A DNA stretch of 64,000 bases, from the NCBI GenBank assembly GCA_030615175.1, contig JAUWZX010000001.1, forward strand, positions 387,840 to 451,839, given 5' to 3'. This DNA comes from Candidatus Parvarchaeota archaeon (GTDB taxonomy: Archaea; Nanobdellota; Nanobdellia; WJKC01). The position numbers and the translations under genes were made by a program. Below, piece after piece: positions 35,325-43,834 of the stretch (position 1 is the first letter of the stretch; each line of letters opens with the position of its first letter). Under the pieces are notes generated by a model. That model was given only the letters and a program-made list of their open reading frames with translations, ran no database searches and was not told the DNA's origin.

Positions 35325-36341
35325 TCATTCCTTTATTCTTATCGTGCCTATTGATAAGTTAATTAGTGCTTCAAGGTCTTTTAAGTCCTTAATAGGGTAG
35401 TCGTATAATGTGTTATTTATTTGAATGAATACTTTAAGTGATTCATTATCCAAGTTTTTAAGTGACAGCGTGCTTAAAGTATCAATTACCCTGCCAGTTT
35501 CTTCATTAATCTCGCCAACAACTGGCACGTTAAGCAGTAATATGAATACTAATAGCATGAATATGACTAAGTGTATAATTTTTAAGAAACCGAAGAATCT
35601 TTTAACTTGACTTTTCTCCTTTCTTAAGACTAAAAAGATGAATGATATTGGAATAATTGCTAGTAAAGGAATCTTAAACGGGTAGATTATTAATGAAATG
35701 AAGAAAGTTATTAGGACTATTGTTGAGAGGGCGATGGATAACTTTAATTTTTTCTTTAAGAATTTAGAAATGTTTGCTATTCCTCTTTTGTAGATTACGT
35801 AACCAAAAATGTATGAAGTGCATAGGCAAGCAATAATCCATGAGGGCAGTAATGTTAAGTTAGTTGTGAATGTGAACCAGCCGCTCGTGAATTTTAAGAA
35901 CTGCATTATGAACATGTTGGGGAATAAGTATTTTAAATTGTACTTGAATAACTTTTTAGTTCTTGGAGAACTATGAAGGTAATTCGTTGCTAGTAATCCA
36001 AGCAGTAATAATACGTACCAGCCACCAATCAAGGCTCCAAGCGCTATTCCTGACAGGAATAAGGCAATCATTCTTGAAATAACTTTTTCCTTAGTCAAGT
36101 CGCCTCTTGCCAGCGCCTTATAAGTTCTTTTAATACTGCTCTTCCTGTCCTCTTCATAATCCATTAAGTCATTATAATGGTAGATCGATGAGTACGTTAG
36201 CAGGAATGCGGTTAAGCCAATAATTAATCTTAATATGTTTAGTTCACCGAATATTATTAAGTAAAAAGAGAATCCTATTAAGTACTGAAACGCGTTCTTT
36301 GGTAATTGAATCAGGTACGAGTCATTTTTTAATTTCTTCAT
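35325..36341 (-). CDS. UbiA-family prenyltransferase-like membrane protein
   Basis: 338 residues, about eight to nine membrane helices. YNDLMDYEEDRKSSIKRTYKALARGDLT near 56-83 (ends: YNDLMDYEED and ALARGDLT) is the first UbiA motif, NDxxDxxxD, followed by a Lys/Arg patch as in decaprenyl-phosphate phosphoribosyltransferases. The second acidic motif of classical UbiA enzymes is poorly conserved; FGYVIYKRGIAN may occupy its place. The last 60 residues form a non-membrane extension with SLKNLDNESLKVFIQINN. A role in attaching a sugar or ring to a polyprenyl lipid is likely, substrate uncertain. The stop lies next to the 16S promoter. Confidence 0.72.
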   Translation of the reverse strand: MKKLKNDSYLIQLPKNAFQYLIGFSFYLIIFGELNILRLIIGLTAFLLTYSSIYHYNDLMDYEEDRKSSIKRTYKALARGDLTKEKVISRMIALFLSGIALGALIGGWYVLLLLGLLATNYLHSSPRTKKLFKYNLKYLFPNMFIMQFLKFTSGWFTFTTNLTLLPSWIIACLCTSYIFGYVIYKRGIANISKFLKKKLKLSIALSTIVLITFFISLIIYPFKIPLLAIIPISFIFLVLRKEKSQVKRFFGFLKIIHLVIFMLLVFILLLNVPVVGEINEETGRVIDTLSTLSLKNLDNESLKVFIQINNTLYDYPIKDLKDLEALINLSIGTIRIKE

Positions 36342-36369
36342 TAATTATAAAGAATTGATTTGGTGGTTT

Positions 36370-36594
36370 TTAAGATTTGCGTTTCAAAGTCATTCTTCTC
36401 TCAATTAATTTATTAAAGAATGTCCACGCTAAAAGGTAGAACACCCAGAAACCCAGCGCCCAAAGTAAAACATCTGCTATTAAGTCGATTTCCCTGCCTG
36501 ACATTAATTTTATTAGATTGATGCCAAGAGTAACAGATATAGTAACTGCTGTAGTAATTAGGAATGGATTAACTTTTACTGGCTTCAACTTCAT
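36370..36594 (-). CDS. Small membrane protein
   Basis: 74 residues with two membrane helices (about 9-28 and 40-60) and a basic C-terminus (KLIERRMTLKRKS). Located 28 bases upstream of the UbiA-like gene on the same strand, so possibly cotranscribed. No family recognised. Confidence 0.5.
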   Translation of the reverse strand: MKLKPVKVNPFLITTAVTISVTLGINLIKLMSGREIDLIADVLLWALGFWVFYLLAWTFFNKLIERRMTLKRKS

Positions 36595-36611
36595 TGCAAG
36601 TGATTAAAAGT

Positions 36612-36669
36612 AATGTGTACTAATAAAGTTAATTATTAATAATGTATATTAATAAAGTTAATTATTAAT
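36612..36669. repeat. Tandem direct repeat, two 29-base units
   Basis: Two adjacent units, each beginning AATGT and ending TAATAAAGTTAATTATTAAT, differ at only two or three positions (GTGTAC versus GTATAT in the first third). They lie just outside the 3' end of tRNA-Gln(TTG), upstream of the small membrane protein gene. Each copy can supply TATA-like sequence, so this may be a duplicated promoter or tRNA trailer. Confidence 0.7.
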
Positions 36670-36675
36670 GGTGAA

Positions 36676-36771
36676 TAGCCCCGCCAGGATTCGAACCTGG
36701 GTCGCTCGGTCCAAAGCCGAGAATCAATAGTCTTTCCATTATAGGAAATTTGACCGCTAGACTACGGGGCT
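36676..36771 (-). tRNA. tRNA-Gln(TTG) with a 23-base D-loop intron
   Basis: Acceptor AGCCCCG with CGGGGCT, discriminator A, anticodon arm CTCGG-CTTTGGA-CCGAG (anticodon TTG), T arm CCAGG-TTCGAAT-CCTGG. The D loop contains an insert bounded by an ideal bulge-helix-bulge: central helix GGTC with GACT, bulges AAA and ATT, inner stem TTTCC with GGAAA and loop TATAAT. Cutting after the second base of each bulge removes 36727-36749 (23 bases) and restores AGCGGTCAATGATT, giving a normal 73-base tRNA-Gln. Confidence 0.93.
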
Positions 36772-36819
36772 ATATAATGATATAAATAGTTATAATGTTT
36801 TTTAATAGTTTTGGTAGGA

Positions 36820-37452
36820 TTACTTCCGCGTGACTTTTTTCACTGCTTTCTTCTTTGCCTTCTTTTTCACTGCTTTCTTCTTTTTTGGTTTAATAGTTTC
36901 TTCTTTTATGAATTCACGCAGTTCCTTTAATTTGTTAATCTCCATTTTCAATTGATTAATTAATTTCTTATTTTGTATGTTAATCTTTTTCTCTGAAAAA
37001 ACTTTCATTGGCTCATAACAATTAGGGCATGAGAAATTATATTCTATTGCAGCGGAGAATAATAATTTCACATCGCACTTCTTGCAATAGAATTTCTGCT
37101 CCTTGGCTGGCGCTTCAAGTTTTGATTTAATTCTTTTAATCTTTAATCTCTTATTTTTGGTTAGGATTTCAAATAATCTGTTTGGGTGAATCATCCAGGA
37201 GTAAATATACCAGCCCCTGCTCTTCTCCCTTTTCCTAGTGTAACTAACAACTTTGTCCTCATAAAGCTTGTATAATAAGCTTCTGACAGTGTTAACGTAA
37301 ATCCCTGAATGCTCGGCCAGGATGAACTCTGATACGTACTTCCTGCCTTTAAGGAGAATCCTGATTAATGCAAGTCCTTCTTCACCAATTTTCTGAATGA
37401 AGAATTCGCGTGTTGTAGGATTCCCTATTAATTTCTTAAAAACGTCATTCAT
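36820..37452 (-). CDS. tfe: Transcription initiation factor E alpha subunit (TFE)
   Basis: 210 residues. Residues about 1-95 form the extended winged helix of TFE/TFIIE-alpha (GLALIRILLKGRKYVSEFILAE, then VNTVRSLLYKLYEDKVVSYTRK). A zinc ribbon follows with CKKC near 123-126 and CPNC near 142-145. A helical segment and a Lys/Ala-rich tail (KKKAVKKKAKKKAVKK) close the protein. TFE helps open the promoter together with TBP, TFB and RNA polymerase. The histone-H1-like basic tail is longer than usual and may bind DNA. ATG at 37450-37452. Confidence 0.9.
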   Translation of the reverse strand: MNDVFKKLIGNPTTREFFIQKIGEEGLALIRILLKGRKYVSEFILAEHSGIYVNTVRSLLYKLYEDKVVSYTRKREKSRGWYIYSWMIHPNRLFEILTKNKRLKIKRIKSKLEAPAKEQKFYCKKCDVKLLFSAAIEYNFSCPNCYEPMKVFSEKKINIQNKKLINQLKMEINKLKELREFIKEETIKPKKKKAVKKKAKKKAVKKVTRK

Positions 37453-37509
37453 ACAATTAATACTATCATTATAGGGCTTACAGAAATAAATACTTTTTTC
37501 GTCAGGAAT

Positions 37510-38667
37510 TTATATAATAATGTATGGTCCAATGAGATTCCATAACAGCACTGTTAAGCTGAAACCGTAAATAATGGTTAATACCTTATTCAAGTACTTG
37601 CCTTTCATTATGTACGCGAGCATGTCATGGACCATTAACCCGCCGTCCAGCCCCCAGACGGGCAGTAAGTTCATTATTCCTACCAGGAAGTTTATGTTAG
37701 CAATCCATAGTAATAATTCAAAGATTATTGTTATGATTGCTAGTAATTGTTCGCTGTACACCATTTTTGTTTCACTTGTGTAGTCCTTTTCCTGTTTAAG
37801 GTATACTCCAATGTATGGTAGTGAATTATTAGCAGGGTTAGGAGCCAGAATGAGGCTTATTTCCTCACCTCCTTTTAGTCTTAGGACTGCTTCATTACCC
37901 ACCTTAGCTTTTGTTAGTTCATTGCTAAAGGCAGTGATGTTTAGTGTTTGAACTCCATTAACCCCTATAATCACGTCGCCAATGCTTAAAGTGGCATTCT
38001 CTGCCGGGTAGCCCGGTCTTAGGCTTGAAATCTCAACTCCTGTGTACATCATGTGCTCGTCAAAGAAAGGGATGAATAATTGAGCTAATAAGGCGAATAT
38101 GCAGAAGCTCAGTATTATGTTTGTTCCTGCACCAACACTTGCAATCCTTAACCTCTTTAATTGCCCTGCCTTGTTCATGTCCTCCCTGTCCGGTTCAACG
38201 AAGAATAATGGGAATATGAAGAACATGCCGAACCCTGTGTTCTTAATCCTTAATCCTTCCGTTCTTGCCAGGATGCCGTGAGCGAATTCATGGACAATGG
38301 CTAGTATTAGGATGCTTGCAATGCCGTAGAATAATGGCACGTATAAAGGGCTTCCGGGTATCCTGATTCCAGGTATTAGCGGTGTTACTCCTGGCGTTGA
38401 ACCCGGATTTAATCCTATATTAATTGCGTTATCAATTAATGCGTAGATTAGTATGAACATGAAGTAAAATGTTATTGGTATGCATATTGTACCGTAAATC
38501 TTCCATAGGGTTTTATGCTTTGCTAATTTATCCATCCACTTTATTGGTTTCTTAGTTTTGTAGGCGAGTATTACTTTACCCATTACCGTGAATTTCTTCC
38601 TATTCAAGTAAATAATGACTCCGAGTACTGAGTAAAAAATTATTGCAATAATTAATTCCAAATCCAT
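37510..38667 (-). CDS. Site-2 protease family (M50) membrane metalloprotease with PDZ domain
   Basis: 385 residues from the ATG at 38665-38667. The open frame extends to 38754, but a TTTATAA box about 28 bases before 38667 supports this leaderless start. Several membrane helices carry the zinc motif HEFAHGILAR, followed by FPLFFVEPDRED and a PDZ-like segment (ISSLRPGYPAENATLSIGDVIIGVNGV, shown by RPGYPAENA and GDVIIGVNGV), then the second active-site motif LLPVWGLDGG. It would cut membrane-embedded substrates such as anti-sigma-like or signal proteins. Its target is unknown. Confidence 0.9.
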   Translation of the reverse strand: MDLELIIAIIFYSVLGVIIYLNRKKFTVMGKVILAYKTKKPIKWMDKLAKHKTLWKIYGTICIPITFYFMFILIYALIDNAINIGLNPGSTPGVTPLIPGIRIPGSPLYVPLFYGIASILILAIVHEFAHGILARTEGLRIKNTGFGMFFIFPLFFVEPDREDMNKAGQLKRLRIASVGAGTNIILSFCIFALLAQLFIPFFDEHMMYTGVEISSLRPGYPAENATLSIGDVIIGVNGVQTLNITAFSNELTKAKVGNEAVLRLKGGEEISLILAPNPANNSLPYIGVYLKQEKDYTSETKMVYSEQLLAIITIIFELLLWIANINFLVGIMNLLPVWGLDGGLMVHDMLAYIMKGKYLNKVLTIIYGFSLTVLLWNLIGPYIII

Positions 38668-38797
38668 CAGGTAATAAACAATAAATGAATGGTTATAAAT
38701 TCTTCTAAAAAATGCAAAGGAATCCTGACGAATTATGCGAGTAATTCTTGGCAAAACTAAAAACTTAATAATTCCTTAATCCTATTTCTAATTTATT

Positions 38798-40279
38798 ATG
38801 GCTGAAGAAGATTTAATGAAAGCAAGGAAGAAGAAGCTTGAAAAATTAAAAGGTTTAGGGATTAATCCTTATCCTAACCGGTATGCTCGCAGTCATTTAA
38901 TTACTGACATTATTAAAACATCTAATAATATTAAGCCAGGCATTAAGACCAAGCGCAAGGCAAGTATTGCTGGCAGAGTAATGGCTAAGCGCGATATGGG
39001 TAAAATATTGTTTCTTGATTTAAAGGATGATTCTGGCATGATTCAATTATACATTGATAAGGGCGAAATCACTGAGCTGGACTTTAAGGTTTTAGAAGAA
39101 GTTGATATTGGTGATTTCTTAGGTGTTAAGGGCTTCGTTTACCGCACAAAGAGAAAGGAATTAAGCATCTGGGTTAAGGGTTTATCAATGCTTGCCAAAT
39201 CATTAAGGCCGCTGCCAGCTAAATGGCATGGATTAAAAGACCTTGAGTTACGTTATAGGAAGCGTTATCTTGACTTAATTATGAATCCTGAAGTTAAGGA
39301 CAAGTTTGTTAAGAAAATTGGGTTAATTAAATTGTTTAAGGACTGGATGGATGACCATGGCTTCTTGGAAGTGCAGACGCCAATTCTTGAATTAGTATAT
39401 GGTGGTGCAATGGCTGAACCGTTCGTCACTCACCATAATGCATTAAATACTGATTTTTATTTAAGAATATCAACTGAGATGTACTTGAAGCGGTTAATGG
39501 TTGGTGGTTTTGAACGCATTTATGAAATTAACACTGTATTCAGGAATGAGGGTATTGATGCTTCTCACTTGCAGGAGATTCCGAATCATTTTGAGTTTTA
39601 CTGGGCTTATCAGACTTATGAGGGCTTAATGAAATTCGCTGAGAACATGATTTCACATGTTTTGAAAAAAGTTTTAGGCACTCTGAAACTCAAGTATCAG
39701 GGAGTTACTTTTAATTTTAAGATTCCATATAAGCGTGTTAAGTTCAGGGATGTGATATTAAAGGAAACAGGTATTGACATTAATATACATAATACTTATG
39801 AGAAACTTAAGAAAGAAATAATTAATAAGAAAATTAAGGAAGTTGACCCTAAGAAGTGCCTTCATTATGCTGCATTGCTTGATGAGTTCTTCAAAAGGAT
39901 TGTAAGACCTAAAATGATACAACCAGTATTCATAACTCATTACCCCATTGAATTAAAACCATTAGCTAAGCGTAATGAAGTTGATAGGACTAAGAGCAAT
40001 GCATTCCAGTTACTTGTTAATGGATGGGAATTAATTAATGCTTTTGACGAATTGAATGACCCGGTTGAACAGCATGAACGACTGCTTGAGCAGCGAAGAT
40101 ATTCAGATATGGGTGACAAGGAAGCGCATCCGCTTGACGAGGACTTTATTGGAGCAATGGAGTATGGTATGCCTCCAATGGCTGGGTTTGGATTTGGGCT
40201 TGACAGATTCTGCACTTTAGTGCTTGGTTTTGAGAATATTAGAGGCAGCGTTTTCTTCCCTACACTAAAGCCAGAGTAA
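38798..40279 (+). CDS. lysS: Lysyl-tRNA synthetase, class II
   Basis: 493 residues. N-terminal OB-fold anticodon-binding domain (SIAGRVMAKRDMGKILFLDLKDDSG, ends SIAGRVMAKR and FLDLKDDSG) and a class II catalytic core with motif 1 (FLEVQTPILE), motif 2 (FERIYEINTVFRNEGIDASHLQE, ends FERIYEIN and NEGIDASH) and motif 3 (GFGFGLDRF near the C-terminus). It charges tRNA-Lys. Most archaea use class I LysK, and class II genes are thought to have moved from bacteria into some archaeal groups including many DPANN. It is divergent from the site-2 protease gene. Confidence 0.96.
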   Translation: MAEEDLMKARKKKLEKLKGLGINPYPNRYARSHLITDIIKTSNNIKPGIKTKRKASIAGRVMAKRDMGKILFLDLKDDSGMIQLYIDKGEITELDFKVLEEVDIGDFLGVKGFVYRTKRKELSIWVKGLSMLAKSLRPLPAKWHGLKDLELRYRKRYLDLIMNPEVKDKFVKKIGLIKLFKDWMDDHGFLEVQTPILELVYGGAMAEPFVTHHNALNTDFYLRISTEMYLKRLMVGGFERIYEINTVFRNEGIDASHLQEIPNHFEFYWAYQTYEGLMKFAENMISHVLKKVLGTLKLKYQGVTFNFKIPYKRVKFRDVILKETGIDINIHNTYEKLKKEIINKKIKEVDPKKCLHYAALLDEFFKRIVRPKMIQPVFITHYPIELKPLAKRNEVDRTKSNAFQLLVNGWELINAFDELNDPVEQHERLLEQRRYSDMGDKEAHPLDEDFIGAMEYGMPPMAGFGFGLDRFCTLVLGFENIRGSVFFPTLKPE

Positions 40280-40286
40280 GAGTTTA

Positions 40287-41072
40287 TTACCAGTTCTTGT
40301 CAAACATCTGGCTTAGCGCTGTCCCGAATAACCCGCTGTTAAGCCACACGCCAATATCATATTTAGGATGTACTTTCTCGTCATCTAACAGCATTAATAA
40401 TATGCTTTCATCGTCAACCAGCATGAACCTTGCTCTTAACTTTTTAGATTCTTTATGCTCAATCATGCCTACTAATTCATTTACTGCTTTCTTAACTTCA
40501 TCATTAATTGGTGACAGTATTTTAATTACCACACCTCTATTCTTAGCCTTCTTTAACATGCTCTTCATTGTTGATAAATTCCTTACTACTTCTTTCTCAG
40601 TTGTTATTATCTTAATTGTTGACTGGGCTTTCTTAATCATTGACTCCATTTGATTATAAATGCTCTGCCTGCCCCTGAAAGCGCCTGACAATTCTGAAGG
40701 GCTGTAGAATTCAATGCCTTTCTCGTATAACGCGTTTAATTTCTTAAGAGTTTCAGTTTCCTTTAACTTGTCAAGCATTTTAGTCTTCTCATCTGCTTTC
40801 TTAGTAATTAAATCCTTGAATCTTACAATGACTTCTTCAGGCGGGACTGCAATGTATTGTATTGGCTTGCCTAACTTCATTACTACGAATCCCTTCTTCT
40901 CAAGGCTTTCTAAAATGTCATAAGCTCTTGAACGTGGGACATTGCTTAAGTCGCTTAATTCTCCTGCTGTTGACACGCCTCTGCTAAGTAAGTGAACCCA
41001 GATATTCACTTCATACAAGTTTAATTCAAACAACCTTCTTAATTCGCCGACTATTTTTTTATCCAAGACCAT
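40287..41072 (-). CDS. TrmB-family transcriptional regulator
   Basis: 261 residues. N-terminal winged helix (AGELSDLSNVPRSRAYDILESLEKKGFVVM, ends AGELSDLSN and EKKGFVVM near 36-65) is the classical TrmB DNA-binding domain. A coiled-coil linker follows, then a regulatory domain with a phospholipase D-like core (QSTIKIITTEKEVVRNL). Family members sense sugars and control sugar uptake or glycolysis genes. The upstream region carries an inverted repeat around its TATA box, suggesting autoregulation. It ends eight bases from the LysRS stop. Confidence 0.88.
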   Translation of the reverse strand: MVLDKKIVGELRRLFELNLYEVNIWVHLLSRGVSTAGELSDLSNVPRSRAYDILESLEKKGFVVMKLGKPIQYIAVPPEEVIVRFKDLITKKADEKTKMLDKLKETETLKKLNALYEKGIEFYSPSELSGAFRGRQSIYNQMESMIKKAQSTIKIITTEKEVVRNLSTMKSMLKKAKNRGVVIKILSPINDEVKKAVNELVGMIEHKESKKLRARFMLVDDESILLMLLDDEKVHPKYDIGVWLNSGLFGTALSQMFDKNW

Positions 41073-41082
41073 TACTCTATCA

Positions 41083-41166
41083 ACTCTCTTTACTACTTGA
41101 TGATGAAAAAGTGAATCTGAATTTTTATAATTATTGTTTTCATCATGATTTTAACAACTTGAGAGT
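41083..41166 (-). promoter_or_regulatory. Candidate operator and promoter of the TrmB gene
   Basis: TGATGATGAAAA (41098-41109) and TTTTCATCATGA (41137-41148) form an inverted repeat, and ACTCTC (41083-41088) with GAGAGT (41161-41166) extend it. Between the arms, at about 41122-41131, is an A/T-rich element (ATAAAAATT on the minus strand) that could be the TATA box about 55 bases from the ATG. A repressor dimer on the arms would cover the promoter. Confidence 0.45.
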
Positions 41167-41219
41167 AATAACATCATCTTATAAATATTTATATACTGCA
41201 GAATATAATTCGCTTAGGA

Positions 41220-42887
41220 TTAACCTTTGATTTTCCCCTGACTTTTATATATACCCTCTACTCTTTCTTTGCTGTCTGGTTCATCCTTGTCCTGGCGGAA
41301 ACGGATTAATCGCGGGAAGCGCAGAGCATAACCTGAAGAGTAAGTAGGACTCTTTTGTATTTCTTCATACCCGACTTCAACAATTATTAATGGCTTTACT
41401 TTAACAGTCTTCCCTTTTTCACTGGTTATTAATGGCTTAAGTTTCTTAGTTATTTCTACGAACTGCTTGTCTGATAGTCCAGTGCCCATTTTACCAATAC
41501 CTAATAATTTGCCGTTACTCTTGCATGCGAGAATGAAGCTTGAAAGCCAGTTAGCGCGCCTGCCCTGACCCCACTCAGCGCCGGTAATTGTTAAATCAAG
41601 AGACTCCATTAATGGCTTAACTTTAATGCCGTAACCAATCCTTGAGCCGGGCTTGTAAGGCATTTCAAGGTTCTTCATCATTACTCCCTCCTGGTCCTTG
41701 CTTAATGCTTTTTTATAGAAATTTTCAGCTTCTTTCTCATCGCCAGTAATTATCTGGTCCACTAATTCAATCTTCCAAGGCACCTGCTTAATGATTTTCT
41801 TAAGAACCTTAATCCTTTCCTTGTAAGGTTTGTTAAAATAATTTTCATCAATGCATTTTAGTATGTCAAAAACATAAAGTACTACTGGCGTTTCATTCAT
41901 TAATTCCTTAATCCTGTACTTGCGCTTAATGCGTTTACTAATCTCTTGGAATGGCTTGTAAGACTTAAGTTTAGGATTATAACCCACCCCCTCGCAGTCA
42001 GTAATGCAGTCAACCTTAATTCCTTTTTTAACTGCCTCAACTACTTCAGGGAACATGTTAGTAACATTATCTAACCGTCTTGTGAATAGCATTACTTTGC
42101 TTCCTTTCTTGTGAACTTGAAGCCGTAAGCCATCATACTTGAATTGGATTACGCAGGGCCTGCCAACCCGGTCAAACCCGTTCTTAATTGTTTTCTCTTT
42201 CTGGTAAAGCATTACTTTGACAGGTGAACCGTATGACAGGCTTACATTCTTTAACCCTTTATTACCCTGCTTTGCGCATATTACTGCAACTATTGAGTAA
42301 TCAGTTAATAAATTGTACGCTTTCTCGATTAATTTCTTGTCGCAGTTAAACGCTTGAGCCAGTGCGTCCCTGATAGTGCCTGAACCAACGCCAACCCGCA
42401 GCGTTCCGAGAATAGTTCTTATAACATATTTTGCTTCTTCAGGGCTTGCCTGCATTAGTAACTCACTAATCAATCCTAATTTTTTGTCAATTGTTCCCTT
42501 GCCGGCAAACCTGCTCAGGGTTTGCAGGTTATTAATTACTTTGCTCGTTGTTAATTCTTCATGCCTTAACGTGGACTGCTTCTTCTTGCTTAATGCCTTT
42601 TTAGTTGTCAGTCCCAAATCACCTGTTTTCTTCCATGATTTAATAATCTCCGCAGCATTCATGCCTGAAGCGCGGCTTATTGCCTTAATCAGCAACTTAT
42701 TAGCAATTCCTATTACTTCACTGCTGTATTCAGGGAAAACCCTGCCCGTAAGGAGCAGTATTACTTCACTTAATTCATCTTTTCTTACTTTTTTAAGGAA
42801 ATTAGTTAATATGCTTGTCATCTCAAGGCGCTTAGTAGTTCGTTCAAGTGATTCAATCATTCCTGCAAGTTCTGAATACTTCATCAA
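41220..42887 (-). CDS. lig: ATP-dependent DNA ligase
   Basis: 555 residues, typical of archaeal/eukaryotic-type ligase I. N-terminal DNA-binding helical domain, then motif I FKYDGLRLQVH near residue 248-258 with the adenylated Lys, motif III around TRRLDNVTNMFPEV, motif IV DCEGVGYNPK, motif V EGVMMKN and IKVKPL, and a C-terminal OB-fold with SLDLTITGAEWGQGRRANWLSS. Seals nicks in replication and repair. The start is ATG at 42885-42887 or the next codon. It is divergent from the nitroreductase gene across 34 bases that contain an AATTTATAAC TATA element. Confidence 0.95.
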   Translation of the reverse strand: MMKYSELAGMIESLERTTKRLEMTSILTNFLKKVRKDELSEVILLLTGRVFPEYSSEVIGIANKLLIKAISRASGMNAAEIIKSWKKTGDLGLTTKKALSKKKQSTLRHEELTTSKVINNLQTLSRFAGKGTIDKKLGLISELLMQASPEEAKYVIRTILGTLRVGVGSGTIRDALAQAFNCDKKLIEKAYNLLTDYSIVAVICAKQGNKGLKNVSLSYGSPVKVMLYQKEKTIKNGFDRVGRPCVIQFKYDGLRLQVHKKGSKVMLFTRRLDNVTNMFPEVVEAVKKGIKVDCITDCEGVGYNPKLKSYKPFQEISKRIKRKYRIKELMNETPVVLYVFDILKCIDENYFNKPYKERIKVLKKIIKQVPWKIELVDQIITGDEKEAENFYKKALSKDQEGVMMKNLEMPYKPGSRIGYGIKVKPLMESLDLTITGAEWGQGRRANWLSSFILACKSNGKLLGIGKMGTGLSDKQFVEITKKLKPLITSEKGKTVKVKPLIIVEVGYEEIQKSPTYSSGYALRFPRLIRFRQDKDEPDSKERVEGIYKSQGKIKG

Positions 42888-42921
42888 TAAATTTATAACA
42901 GACTTGTCCTTAAATTCTTTT

Positions 42922-43479
42922 ATGGATGTATTAGAAGCAATACATAACAGGCGTAGTGTAAGGTTCTTTAAGGATCAGAAAGTCAGTGATGAAATAATAT
43001 TTAATGCATTGGAATCTGCTTTGTGGGCTCCGTCAGCAGGCAATGTTCAGGATAAGGAGTTCATAGTGGTTAGGAATGAGGAAAAAATCCGCAAGTTCGT
43101 TGATATTTGTTATGACCAGACATGGGTTGCTAAGGCTCCAGTCATTATTGTAATGGTTTCAAGAATTAACCTGTTAAGGATGAAGTTCGGTGACAGGGCT
43201 GAGCATTACGCGTCCCTGTCAGCTGGCATGGCAGTTGAAAACTTATTATTATCAATTACTGCTAATGGTTTGCAGGGCACTCACGTAGGACTCTATGATG
43301 AGGATGAGGTTAAGAGGCTTTTAAGAATACCTGAGGACAGAAAGGTTTACAGTATTATAGCGCTTGGCTACTCGCGGGAGGAGACAGTGGTCCCTAAGAG
43401 AGTTAACTTAAAGGCAATAACTTTTTTTGACAAGCATGGCAGGAAGTGGGTTAAGAAAGTGCCAAGGAAGACTTACTGA
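42922..43479 (+). CDS. Nitroreductase-family FMN oxidoreductase
   Basis: 185 residues from the ATG at 42922; the frame stays open much further upstream inside the antisense ligase gene, but that part is not coding. NRRSVRFFKDQKVSD near 9-23 binds FMN phosphate, APSAGNVQDKEFIVV near 36-50 and a C-terminal IIALGYSREE are family features. These enzymes reduce quinones, nitro compounds or flavins with NAD(P)H. The physiological substrate is unknown. It converges with the gene at 43480. Confidence 0.88.
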   Translation: MDVLEAIHNRRSVRFFKDQKVSDEIIFNALESALWAPSAGNVQDKEFIVVRNEEKIRKFVDICYDQTWVAKAPVIIVMVSRINLLRMKFGDRAEHYASLSAGMAVENLLLSITANGLQGTHVGLYDEDEVKRLLRIPEDRKVYSIIALGYSREETVVPKRVNLKAITFFDKHGRKWVKKVPRKTY

Positions 43480-43743
43480 CTAATTCATTAATTTTTTCTC
43501 TAATGCAGATAATTCTTTAAATTCTTCTTCAATGCTAATGAAATCATTAACTTTTATGCCTAATTTTTCAGAATCATGAACAAGTTTTTTTAAAGTATTT
43601 AAATAAAATTTACAGAGTCCAATATTAATTTTATCATGACTGCACTCATCATTTATTTTTAATCTGGCTTTATTTTGGTAATATAATTCAGCAAGTTTTG
43701 CGTACTGTTTTGTTAGATTAATCATTGTTACTTGCGAGTTCAT
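43480..43743 (-). CDS. Small hypothetical helical protein
   Basis: 87 residues from the ATG at 43741-43743; the frame extends to 43797 but the added residues are hydrophobic and run into the ftsZ terminator. Predicted all-helical with two lone cysteines (about 34 and 43) and an acidic C-terminus. No family recognised. It lies downstream of ftsZ on the same strand, separated from it by a terminator-like hairpin. Confidence 0.5.
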   Translation of the reverse strand: MNSQVTMINLTKQYAKLAELYYQNKARLKINDECSHDKINIGLCKFYLNTLKKLVHDSEKLGIKVNDFISIEEEFKELSALEKKLMN

Positions 43744-43797
43744 AATTAGGTAATAAATCTTTCGTTTATGAAAAAAAAGAAAAAATAGGAGAAGCAA

Positions 43798-43828
43798 TTC
43801 GTTAAAGTTTGGGGGGGCCTTTAACGAA
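43798..43828 (-). terminator. Terminator hairpin downstream of ftsZ
   Basis: TTCGTTAAAG and CTTTAACGAA form a perfect 10-bp stem around a G-rich (C-rich in RNA sense) 11-base loop, six bases after the ftsZ stop. On the minus strand a T-rich stretch (TATTTTTTCTTTTTTTTC) follows. Confidence 0.65.
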
Positions 43829-43834
43829 CTGCCT

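Noticed and set aside
41095-41120. Possible C/D box guide RNA (GATGATGA followed by CTGA)
   Set aside because: Only one C-like and one D-like box were seen with no second pair; the sequence is better explained as one arm of the inverted repeat at the TrmB promoter.
42376-42921. N-terminal extension of the nitroreductase frame over about 180 residues
   Set aside because: It is antisense to the DNA ligase coding region; the nitroreductase family begins at the ATG at 42922, which has a TATA element upstream.
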